In this document: positions 23,580 to 34,263 of the stretch, in pieces | Layout of the letters: each line of letters opens with the position of its first letter | How positions within the stretch are numbered: position 1 is the first letter of the stretch | Source: Quercus robur | Taxonomy: Eukaryota > Streptophyta > Magnoliopsida > Fagales > Fagaceae | DNA length: 64,000 nucleotides | Assembly (NCBI RefSeq): GCF_932294415.1 | Contig: NC_065536.1 | Coordinates: forward strand, 31,763,354 to 31,827,353 | Reading direction: 5' to 3' | Program-made: the position numbers and the translations under genes | Notes under the pieces: model-generated | The model's input: the letters and a program-made list of their open reading frames with translations, nothing else | The model's database searches: none | What the model was told of the DNA's origin: nothing

Positions 23580-24504
23580 TGGGTATTTTTTTTTCCTTTT
23601 GAGTTAATTTTTTTGTTAACTTTTGTTTAATGATTCTAGTTCCTTTGGGTATTTTTGTTTAATGATTCTAAATGCTTGATGTTAATTTTTTTGTTTAATG
23701 ATTCTAGTTCCTTTGGGTATTTTTTTGTTTGATACAGTAATGCGTATATGCATTTTTGTTTAGTTTGGTATTTGATATTTACTGTGTAATGGTTGTGAAG
23801 AAAGTTCCTTATGTATGTACTTATCAATTGCTGTAATTCTTTTAGATTTCTATGGTTCTTATTGTTTGGATGATTGTAGTTTTGGATCCTCACTCTCTTG
23901 GTTTGGTTTCCACATTGATACTAGTGTTAGATATATGTAGTGTACAAGTGAAGGTGTAAACTTTGTTGCAGAATTTTAATCAAAATGGGAACCATAAGAA
24001 TTTAACACTAGTATTGATGAGGATCATGATGGCACTAGTTAGTTTAAACAGATGCACTTTAATATTACTTTAAATACTGCCAATGCACTTTAAGGTAGAA
24101 GTTTAAGGATTTGGGTATATATGTACTTAACATAAAAGTTTAAAATTGATGCATAATAGGTGTAATTTGAGCTTTCCAACTTGATTGAAAGGTACTATGA
24201 GATTTGGTTACGGTCTGAAATTTATCTAGATAAATGAAAAGTTTTTGATTTAGGTAATATACATATACCCCCACATGGGTGTTCATTGTCATATATGATT
24301 AAGAGCTTTTATTAAATTGATTCCTAGGATTAGGTTCTAGTATTTAATGAGCTTTTACAAGCTTTTCTTTTTGTACTTATAAATTTAAATTTTCTTTTGC
24401 AGACTAAATACACATTGTTTGCAGTAACTTTGGATTTTTTTGAAAGTTGTAAACTTAGCTTGAGCAAAGTAAGTAAATTCTAGTTAAAAACTTATAAAAT
24501 TGTA

Positions 24505-25675
24505 TACTTGTGATGTTAGAAATTGGATTTGGTGATGTTGGAAATTGGATTTGTGATGGTATGTTGTGTTGGAGTAAGCGGGTGACTTGCATGGTGTTAT
24601 AAGGTGGTTTAAACTAATATTGGGAGTGTTTTTCATTTTTTGCAAATGTTAATGAGTATTGTTAATTAGATGTGATGAATAGTATTTTATTTCATTTCAA
24701 TACTTGTAAAACTCTATACTTGTGATATTGGAAATTGGTTTTATGGTGGTATGTTGTGTTGGAGTAAGCGGGTGACTTGCATGGTGTTATAAGGTGGGTT
24801 AAACTAATATTGAGAGTGTTTTTCATTTCTTGCAAATGTTAAGGAGTATTGTTGATTAGATGTGATGAATAGTATTTTATTTGATTTAAATACTTGTAAA
24901 ACTCTATACTTGTGATGTTGAAAATTGATTTTGTGATGGGTTGTTGTGTTGGAGCAAGTGGGTGGCTTGTATGGTGTTATAAGGTGGTTTAAATATATAT
25001 TGAGAGTGTTTTTCAGTTCTTGCAAATGTGAAGGAGTATTGTTGATTAGATGTAATGAATAATATTTTATTTGATTTTAATACTTGTAAGTATTATAGTT
25101 GTGATATTTATGATTGGTTTTGTGGTGGGTTATTGTGTTGGAGCAAGCGGGTGACTTGCATGGTGTTATAAGGTGATTTAAATACATATTGAGACTGTTT
25201 TTCAATTCTTGCAAATGTGAATGAGTATTGTTGATTAGATGTGATGGATAATATTTTATTTGATTTCAATACTTGTAAGCATTGTACTTGTGATGTTTGT
25301 GATTGGTTTTGCGATGGGTTGTTATGTTGGAGCAAGCGGGTGGCTTGCATGGTGTTATAAGGTAGTTTAAATTCATATTGGGAGTATTTTTAATTTCTTA
25401 CAAATGTGAATGAAACTTGTTGATTAGTAGCAATTGTATTCCTTTATTTGATTTCAATAATTGTAAGCATTATAGTTGTCATGTTTGTGATTGGTTTTGT
25501 GGTAGGTTGTTGTGTTGGAGCAAGCGAATAGCTTGCATGGTGTTATAAGGTGGTTTAAATTTATATTGGGAGTGTTTTTCATTTCTTGTAAATGTGAATG
25601 AAACTTGTTGATTAGTAGCAATTGTATTCCTTTATTTGATTTCAATACTTATAAGCATTATAGTTGTGATGTTTG
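24505..25675. repeat. Six-copy 190-bp tandem array in the CACTA-like element
   Basis: The marker GTTGGAGYAAGCGGGTGRCT recurs with its GGAG at 24571, 24761, 24951, 25140, 25329 and 25517. That gives spacings of 190, 190, 189, 189 and 188 bp. Units also share TGCATGGTGTTATAAGG and TACTTGTGATGTT. A short extra duplication of GATGTTGGAAATTGGATTT lies in the first unit, and a partial unit follows the last. Minus-strand open frames here only reflect the repeat. Confidence 0.9.
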
Positions 25676-26224
25676 TGCAATGTCTATTTGTTTAAGTATT
25701 AATATAGATTTGTGCATTCATGAATGAAATAGAACTTTATCTAAGTAACTTATAGACTTAGATATTAGAATACATTATGCATGAGTTGTACTTATTTTGC
25801 TAAAATAGACTTGTGGCTACTCTTAATGGATTGTTAGAAATGTTTCTTATAACATAATTAATGTTTTTACTTTACGATTTTAATGTAGTAGTGTTTTTAT
25901 ATCTGTGCAGATTTCTTATTGATGGCTTTAGGGGATTTACTTTTGGCATTACTTGAAGACATATGAGGACATTTTCCTTAGATGCTAATTATATTATGTT
26001 ACACTTTTTGTATTGTTATAAAACATCTTGAGTTATTGTATGTGTTGCAAACAATTATTATATGGAAGGAGTTTGAATTGGATACTTATTTTATTTTTTA
26101 CTTGTGTAATGTATGAATCGATTTTTTATAAATGTGTTGTTGAAATAAATGTGTTAATTAAATGTGAAGTTTTAATAATGTAATGACAGATTACAGGTTA
26201 ATATCAAAGCTATGAAAATAATAA

Positions 26225-26475
26225 AAACAGAAAATAAGTTTTAGCAACGAATTTTTTCGTCACAAATATAGCAACAAAAAATTGTTTTAGTGATGAAATA
26301 TTTCGTCGCTAAATGTAGCAGAATTTTGTAAGAGATGGCTTTAGTGACGAAAATTTTTGTCGCTAGGATTTTTAGCGACGGGCTACAGCGACGAAAAGTC
26401 CGATTTCGTCGCTAAAGGTCCTTAGTGACGAAAAAATAGACTTTTAGTGATGAATTTTTTCGTCACTGAAAATAC
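26225..26475. repeat. Right subterminal repeats of the CACTA-like element
   Basis: The same TTTCGTCGCTAAA-type motif as on the left occurs in both orientations up to the right inverted end. Confidence 0.7.
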
Positions 26476-26492
26476 ATTTTGTTGTAGTATAT

Positions 26493-27283
26493 GTCAATCT
26501 CATTATGTTGAGAAAATGATTTAAAGATTTGAACATCTTAATATAAATGAAGTAAATACACCTTATGATAGGAGCATAGAATTGGGTGAAAACACTAGAA
26601 GAGGAATAGCACAGCTTGAGTATGCTAATGCTATAGGTAGCATGATGCTATGCATTGTACAAGACCAGACATATCTTTTGTTGTGGGCAAACTTTCAAAA
26701 TTCACAAGTAATCCAAGTGTGGATCATTGGAAAGAAATTGCTAGAGTTCTTGGTTATTTAAAGAAAACCATAAGTTTGTGACTCTTTTATTCTGAATTTC
26801 CAGTTGTGTTGGAAGGTTATTTGGATGTTAGTTGGATTACAAGTGTGAGTGATAATAAGTCCACATCTGCTTAGATATTCACTCTTGGTAAGGGTGTTAT
26901 CTCTTGGGAAGAAGAAACAAATGAATATTTCTCACTCCACCATGGAATCAGAATTTATAACCTTGTTAGCAGCAAGCAAAGAAGCAGAATGACTAAGAAA
27001 TATGTTATTGGACATGGAGTTGTGGTCACAACCAATATCAGTCATTTCAGTGTACCGTGATAATGAAGCCATCTTGGGTAGAGTATATAGTAAAATGTAT
27101 AATGGAAAGTCTAGACATATAGGTCTAAAACATGATTACATAAGACAATTAATTGAAGCTTGTACCATATCAATTGTCTATGTAAGGCCAAATAATAATT
27201 TGGTAGACCCTTTTACCAAAGCATTGCCTCGAGATTTACTTAAGGTAACATCCATTGGAATGAGACTAAAACTCTTCTTTTAA
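26493..27283 (+). pseudogene. Copia reverse transcriptase end and RNase H remnant
   Basis: Continues the copia frame after the insertion: QSHYVEKMI, a stop, then RFEH. It passes through a broken connection domain to an RNase H-like end with ESEFITLLAASKEAE, SRHIGLKHDYIRQLIE and VDPFTKALPRDL at 26945-27240. The last 93 codons are open, but upstream stops make the whole inactive. Confidence 0.85.
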
Positions 27284-27835
27284 AAGAATCACCAATAGTG
27301 GGAACCTAACCTCGAATTGATTTAATCTAAGAGGTTTAAATGGTAACAATAAGCTATTGATATATGGTAAGTAAGAGCACTAAATTTGTGTCTCATTTAG
27401 GATGGATTAGTGCAAACTATTACGATGAAATAAATGATGAGTTTTTTAAACTCTTAATGAAGTTTATAAAGTATGAATGTCTATGTAATAGGGACATAAG
27501 AAGGAACTTTACCTTTGTGAACATATAAGTGGTACCACTTCTAGCAAGAGTAAAATGGTTTTCTCTTGTAAATGTTCACTAAACTGGGAAAAGCATAAGG
27601 TTATAATATTACTTACAACAGTGGATTTCTAACTGTGTTGTAAATATTCTCATGTGTATATTGTTTCCAATTTCAACACATAAGAGTTTTGGTTTAAGCA
27701 CCAAGCCACTATGAACTTTGTTGAAGTCTTGAGGCAATTACACTATAAGAAGGTTTAAGTTGAAAGACACCTTTTTTTATGCATGTTAGAATGTCAATCA
27801 AGTGAGACATATATTATTACAACCTAGTTGGGGAT

Positions 27836-28491
27836 TGTTGTATGTATAGGTATATACAAGATCATGTTGTAATAATAATATGTAGGTTTGGAGAGTATAT
27901 CATTTGTGTTAAATGATAAGGTAAAATTCAAAGTTTAGGATTCTCGACCGATCGAAAATACTGTTTTGATCGATCGATATTTTGAAGGAAGCTTCTATCT
28001 ACTTGATTGTTGTATCAATCGATTGAGATTTTCTCAACTACATCTCTACACCAGTTCGATCAGTCAAGATTGCTTGAACAATTTTTTTTTTCTGCAAAAT
28101 TTTCTAGTAATTGTTTTGAGTTTTGAAAAGGTTTGTACCTAGTGGATGTTTTTTAAAATGTTGTAACTCTCCATTGGTGCCTTTTGATGGGTTATAACCC
28201 TATAAGTATAAATAGTGGTTAATGTTCACTTGATAACTAATTCTTTTCTCTCCAAAAATCAGTTTCTAAGAAACATAAGAAATCCTGTGGGTTTTCTCCA
28301 AAATTTCTATTTGTAGAATCCAACAACTTGGTGTATCTTGGGGACAAGTTTGTGATAACCCTTTAGCAACAATAATGTGGGGCAAATATCGTCTAAGGAT
28401 AACAATTTTATGCCTCCAAGTTATCTATTATTTATTATTTATTTTGTGTTCATTTTTTTCTTTATTAAATACTTTGTGTATTATCAACAAC
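27836..28491 (+). repeat. Probable 3' LTR of the copia remnant
   Basis: Begins TGTTGTATGTATAGG directly after the purine-rich GTTGGGGAT, the usual position for a copia 3' LTR. It has a promoter-like TATAAATAG near 28207 and CT-rich DNA after it. The right end is placed at TATCAACA near 28491 by analogy. There is no second LTR to confirm it. Confidence 0.5.
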
Positions 28492-28710
28492 AACAGTGAG
28501 AGACATAACCCACTGAGATGACCCAAACGATTGATGAAACTATCGAAGCTGAGATGACCCAAACAAAACCCCAACATTGATTGAATTTTGGTATGAGATG
28601 ATCCAAATGAAACCCCAATCCAAACCAACAAACCCTTGAATCTTCGGTCTGGGGGGAGAGCAATAGGGTGAAGAAAACAATGGGTAGAGGAATAGAGTGC
28701 TAGAGTGATA

Positions 28711-28775
<65 letters not shown>

Positions 28776-29873
28776 AATTAAAATAATATATTTGGCTTTT
28801 AACCGCATTGCCATTGTAATTCTTAAATTTAAGAAGTTATGGCTCACAATTGTTAAAAAAATTTAGCTATAGCCACCCAGGAAAAAAAGTCAATTTAAGC
28901 ATGTGTGATTGTAAAATAGAAATTTGAGGGATTTTACGGCCCCAATGCTAATTATCTAAGCTTTACACTACCCTTAAAAAAACTCAGTAACAACTTGTAA
29001 TAGTCACGTGGTGTGGTTAACTTGTCATGGGTTATATTTGTTTTTGATAGATTATTGCTTGCCAAGCTAAGTTAAGAAATTATATCTACATCACTTGGAA
29101 ATGTTCTTGAAAATAGAGAGTAATAAGATAGGACAAAGTTTAGTTACAAAATTGGTTATAGTTTAAGGTTACAATCTTACTCAATATCTTTTTATTGGAG
29201 ATGAATTTTGACAAATTCACCATTAGATTACATCTTTTTCTTATAACCTCCATACTTGAAAAATTTTTAGAAAATTAAAGATCAATAGTTATATTATCAA
29301 TAAATTGTTTAAATTTCAAGTTTTTGTAGTTTAAAATTATGTATAAAATATAAGCTTATATATCATATAGTAAATAATATCTGACTGACACAAAATTTGA
29401 CATGTGTATTAAGAGAGTATAGAACATGCAATTTAACGATTAGATTTTTAAAATATGTAGTAATTTTTATTTTATTAAGTAAGGTTGTAATCTAAGATTA
29501 TAACCAATTTAATATTCTAAAGCTTTTGCTTTATTAAGAAGATGGATGAATTTTCTTGAAGAGTAAAGTGGTAGGTGTTTTTATTACTTTCCGGAAAGAA
29601 ATAATTTAGACTTTTGGAAGAAGTCAACAAAAATATTTAAGACAAGGATTGCCACGTACGTTGGGATTAATGGATTTGTTTAAGAAGAGAGAGATTAATA
29701 CATATAATATTAGATTTGGATTTGGAATCCATGACACTTGGCTGAGATGATTGCCTCCTACATACTTTTCCCATTGCAGCATGTGTTGAGAATCCACTCC
29801 CATAATCGTCCCATTCTTTCCAACTCAACAAGAAGTATAAAAGCATCTCTCACCTTTTCTAATTATTACTTTC

Positions 29874-29930
<57 letters not shown>

Positions 29931-31830
29931 ATTTTGCTCTTAAAAGAAGATGCAAAAACCTTAAATGGAAAAAAAAAGAAAAAGAAAAAAGAAACCTGAA
30001 TATCTAGCTTTATAGAAAAAATTGTGCCAAAGAGGATTACTTAAAACATATAACAACATCATCTAAATGTAGTATCATTCATGTATTTAAATGTATTATG
30101 CCCATGTGTCATATTTCAACATCAAATTATTTGCTTCAGATTGATGTAATTTTATCTTTCAAAAAATATTAGTTTTCGTAATAACAAGTTTTACAATAGT
30201 TCCAAATCAGTTGGAGATCATATTGCCGTTTGTGGGTAGGGTAGTACGAGTAGTATTATTGGTTCTGAAAGAAGTCATTTTTAATTTCTAATAGAATTAT
30301 TGATTGATATCAATTATCAATTATTAATCGATGGGTAAATGGGATTTTTATTTTTATTTTTTTTTTCTGTTCATGTAAATTCATGGTGAGTTGTTTTTGA
30401 AAATTTGGAGAGGTTGGCATACCATGATAGCTGAAAACTCGCCAGTAAATATTGGTCAAGCGCATAATCAAGATAAAATGCAATTGGCCATCACTACATT
30501 CAGAATTAGGTTGGGTGAGAAGACTTGTTAAAAAGTAAATGACCAAGTACGTGGTTTCCCTGGATTTATAAACATAAGGCCTAATTAGAGAATTGAATCA
30601 TCTAGGTTTGATTCAAAAGTCTAAAGGGAGAATTTGATGAAGAATTATAATAGAGGGAACACATTGATACAGTTATTTTAAGGACAAACGGTATAAATAT
30701 ACCCATAATTTTTTTTAAAAAATAATAATTTATAAAGACTAGTTTAGTTTCAATTTGGATTCTTTATAGTTGTTTGTCCAACCCAGATCAATGTAGTATA
30801 TACTTGATGCGGGACCAATACATACTCACATACACGAACTCAATTACTATTCAATCAATACGAGATTAATTACAAGGCATTGCAAATTACGTATATGGAT
30901 TATTCACAATTCAAAATAGTTAAAATGGACCTCTAATTTTTTATTTAAATTAATAATATTCCGTTTTTCGCATTTCAAGCAATTCAAATTCACCAAATGG
31001 CATGCTTCAGCTAATGAATAAATAAATATTCACCTAATGAGTAACGACAGTGACTATCAAAATATTTAAAGGAAAAAAAAAAAAAAAAAAAAATCTAAGT
31101 TTGTTTGCAAGTTGCAACTTGAGCAATATACTAACACAATAAATTTCACAACGTTTTCACACTTTACCGAGTTGGTAAAATATAATTAGTTGCAACATTT
31201 TTATTATCTAAGACCATTGCTATCATCATTTTATAACACACCAATTATAGACAGTCATATTAGTAAGAATGAAATTTGTTGTTAAATTCTCTTGCAACTT
31301 TAGTGTGCAAAAGTGAAAAATGAAGAACATATGAGAATTAATGTTACATATGTATACACAAGGGCGGCAATTTTTTGCTTGAATTAGAGGGCAAAAGGAG
31401 TTGTAAAAATGATTAGAGTCCTCAAAATTGACCAATCTTGTTTCCTTTCAAATTCTAAAAAGCTGTTTGAACTAAAGATACATATATCAGGTTTTAGTTT
31501 TAACCCGCTATCATTAGAGGCGGTTACTTTTCTCAATCAAACTCAATTATTATTTTTTTACCCCAATCAATTTACCTCTTACCTACAGAGAGAGAGGTCA
31601 CGTGAGAAAGAGGTTAACTCACGTGTGATTGAGGTATGGCCTGCATTAATTCATGCAAATTTACAGTGTGATGAATAATGACTGTTTGTTTTCTTATGGG
31701 GAGGATGTTTTTTTGTTTCTGTCTAAATTCTGTGTGTGGGGCTCAAAGTTTCAAGCAAATGTGATTAGGTCAGCCCAAAACTCTATTTTATTTCTCTATC
31801 TCTCTTTCTTTCTCTCTCTAGTTTCCTGTA
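28492..31830. other. AT-rich intergenic DNA with two long dinucleotide tracts
   Basis: A (GA)n tract at 28715-28770 and a (TC)n tract at 29879-29927 are the main features. A T run lies at 30353-30366 and an A run at 31073-31093. Open frames over the tracts are artefacts. No gene, RNA or clear transposon ends were found. The right end is the promoter region of the IDD gene. Confidence 0.5.
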
Positions 31831-32050
31831 GAGAGCTTTATATACAAGCCTTACCTAGTTACCTGCTGAAGGTGAGGGGTCAATGAAACAACAAAGCAAG
31901 AAAGCTCAAGAGAGAAGAAAAAGCAACAAAAAATAAAAGCTAAAAAGCCTTAAAGCTTAAAGAAAGCTGATTGCAGAAAGCAAGAGCTTTTCTTCACCTC
32001 TTTCTCTTTCTCTTTCTTTCTTTTTCTCTCTCTCTCTCTCTCTCTCTCCC
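31795..32050 (+). promoter_or_regulatory. IDD gene core promoter and CT-rich leader
   Basis: A TATA-like sequence (GCTTTATATACAAGCC) lies near 31836-31851. CT-rich tracts lie at 31796-31820 and 31999-32049, the second inside the expected leader. A 17-codon upstream frame with its own ATG starts at 31883 and ends at 31936. The leader of roughly 330 nt is an inference from the TATA position. Confidence 0.4.
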
Positions 32051-32200
32051 ATATTCTTTCTTCTAGGAGTAAAGCTGAAAAACCCACTATTGCAACCTCA
32101 CCAGCTGTACAGGTAGAGAGGTAGGGATTGATTGATTGTGTGTGTAAAACTATCCCCACCATATAGTCACAAAAAGCACCTAAAACAAAAACCCAAATCC

Positions 32201-34263
32201 ATGTTTGACAACAGTGCTTCTTCTGGTGCTCCATCATCTTCCTCTGAAGCATTTGCTTCCCTAGAAAATGGTGTCACTAACAAAAGAAAAAGAAGACCTG
32301 CAGGCACACCAGGTAATATTAATTATCAAAAAAAATAACATATATCTTTCTTTCTCAATCTCTGTTATTTTGTGTGTGTTGCAACTGTTATTAATTACAA
32401 ATTTTGTTGTTTGCATGCAGATCCAGATGCTGAGGTTGTGTCTCTCTCTCCCAAAACCTTATTGGAATCAGACAGGTATGTGTGTGAGATCTGTAACCAA
32501 GGTTTCCAAAGGGACCAGAATTTACAGATGCATAGGAGAAGGCACAAAGTGCCATGGAAATTGCTCAAGAGAGAGACACAAGAGGTGAAGAAGAGAGTGT
32601 TTGTGTGCCCAGAGCCTAGCTGCTTGCACCATGACCCCTGTCATGCCCTCGGTGATCTTGTGGGAATAAAGAAACATTTCAGAAGGAAACATAGCAATCA
32701 CAAGCAGTGGGTGTGTGAGAAATGCTCCAAAGGCTATGCTGTTCAATCTGATTACAAAGCCCATCTCAAAACCTGTGGCACCAGAGGCCATTCTTGTGAC
32801 TGTGGCCGTGTCTTTTCCAGGTATTTTTTTCCTTTTAAACCCGTGTTTGGTTTTTCCTTTCTTTGGTTGAATAATTATATTCTTTTTTGATTGCCAAACA
32901 TTTGTTCAAATTTAGAAGGGGTTTATTGCTTAGGTTGTCATGTTTTATTCATTCAAGCCCTAAAATCCCAAGAGAAAATTATTTCAATGAAGCAAAATCC
33001 TAATTTTTCAAGCTTTTTCTAGCTGATATATATGTTCTTGTTCTTGTTGGGTTTTTCATGGTTCTCATGTATTCTTATTTATTTATTTATTTAAATGAAA
33101 AAAGTTGAAGCATCCCATATGAAAGAATAATTATCTGTGGACATGACCTCATGCCTGCCTGCCCTTGTAAGGGATCTAGGCCAGCCAATAGAAGTTTAAG
33201 GACAGTGTATCACTGTTCCCGATGATAGTTTCATAGGCTAAACAAAACCCAATTAGCCATAACATAAAACAGCCAATTTAAACATATAAACAGTCAAACA
33301 TGCCCCATTTGATTTCTTTTGCTTATTTATTAAAATATTCTAAACCTGGTCTTATAATCCATGTTGGGGACCCTTAAGTTAACCCTACATGAAGTTTTCA
33401 TTACTTCCTTGACATTAAAAGACACTAAGATCAAGCCAAATTATATATATTGCATATTAATATAAATATATAACCACTTTGAATTATTCCAACTCAAAGT
33501 TTGTCTCTTTTGTAGAGTTGAGAGTTTCATTGAGCACCAAGACACTTGCAATGTCCGGCAGTCTAGGCCTGAAATACAGGTACTGCAACCAGCCTGCTCA
33601 TCTAGAACTGCTTCAAGCACAAGCCCATCAAGTGATAATACCAACAATTTTAGCATAGCCCCATTGCCTGGTTTGTCTACACCAAAGCCAACTGAACCTG
33701 TTTTCTTAACCTCTGAGCAAAACAATGCTCCTTCCACTTCTAAGGCACAGCAACACAACTTGGAACTTCAACTCCTACCTTCATCAAACGCCCTCTCGTT
33801 GAAACTCTCTATAGGCTCATCATGTGATGGTGGTGGGAGGAATGAATCAAATAAGCCTAATTTGGATACATGTAAGAGACCAATTGGTGAAAACGGTGTG
33901 GTTAATGAACAAACATTGGAAGTGACAAGGTTGAAAGATTTTGCAAGCGAGGAGCTAAAGTTGGCCATGGCAGAAAAGGCCTACGCCGAGGAAGCTAGGC
34001 GAGAAGCGAAACGTCAAATTGAGATAGCTGAGCTTGACTTTGCAAATGCCAAGAGGATAAGGCAACAAGCGCAGTCTGACCTTGAAAAGGCTCAGGTTCT
34101 GAAGGAGCAAGCCATCAAGAAGATAAGCTCAACCATGTTGCAGATCACTTGCCAAGCTTGCAAGCAACAATTCCATGCATCCACAGTTGTATCACCATCA
34201 GATGAGATCTCTCTTGCTGTGAGTTACATGTCCTCAGCTACAACAGAAGGGGAAGGAGAATGA
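32201..34263 (+). CDS. IDD: INDETERMINATE DOMAIN C2H2 zinc-finger transcription factor, IDD14/15/16 type
   Basis: Coding exons are inferred at 32201-32312, 32421-32820 and 33516-34263 (1,260 nt, 419 aa), all with GT/AG borders. The joins restore AGTPDPDAEV and CGRVFSRVES. The N-terminus has the nuclear signal KRKRRPAGTP. The ID domain has four fingers: C2H2 (C59, C62, H75, H79), long-spaced C2H2 (C100, C105, H123, H128), C2HC (C136, C139, H152, C156) and C2HC (C163, C165, H178, C182). The C-terminal half has an Ala/Glu/Lys-rich helix (about residues 310-375), then LQITCQACKQQF, typical of the IDD14/15/16 clade. In Arabidopsis this clade controls shoot gravitropism (SGR5/IDD15), organ form and starch metabolism in the nucleus. 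The gene is intact; which clade member it represents is not resolved. Confidence 0.94.
32313..32420 (+). other. Intron 1 of the IDD gene
   Basis: 108 nt, donor GTAATA, acceptor TTTGCATGCAG. Read-through would stop after eight codons. Confidence 0.85.
32821..33515 (+). other. Intron 2 of the IDD gene
   Basis: 695 nt, donor GTATTT, acceptor TCTTTTGTAG. It falls inside zinc finger 4. If retained, the frame stays open for about 23 codons (to 32890) and then stops, giving a shortened protein. Confidence 0.85.

Larger units (their letters stand above)
22646..26489. mobile_element. Non-autonomous CACTA-like transposon with TACTA ends
   Basis: A 3,844-bp element with perfect inverted ends TACTACAACAAAATGTATTT that extend a few bases further. 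It is flanked by a 3-bp direct repeat TAT (22643-22645 and 26490-26492). A 3-bp duplication and subterminal arrays of short repeats (TTTCGTCGCTAAA and its complement) are hallmarks of the CACTA (En/Spm) superfamily, although these ends begin with T and not C. No transposase was recognised. Inside are a GC-rich open stretch at 23139-23579 and a six-copy tandem array. It sits within the reverse-transcriptase region of the copia remnant and so is younger than that element. Confidence 0.8.
21091..28491 (+). mobile_element. Decayed Ty1/copia retrotransposon split by a CACTA-like insertion
   Basis: Two blocks of copia polyprotein sequence, 21091-22645 and 26490-27283, lie on either side of the element at 22646-26489. 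Removing that insertion restores the phrase GFALCQSHYVEKM of copia reverse transcriptase. Order is GAG-pre-integrase, integrase, partial reverse transcriptase and RNase H, then a GTTGGGGAT polypurine-type tract and a probable 3' LTR. Gag, protease and 5' LTR are absent, and the frames carry many stops. Boundaries on the left are uncertain. Confidence 0.85.

Noticed and set aside
24804..25645. Three similar minus-strand open frames (about 63-80 codons)
   Set aside because: They repeat every 190 bp with the array and have no domain; they are products of the tandem repeat.
24505..25675. CRISPR-like regular spacing
   Set aside because: Whole 190-bp units repeat with no unique spacers, and the host is a plant; this is an ordinary tandem array.
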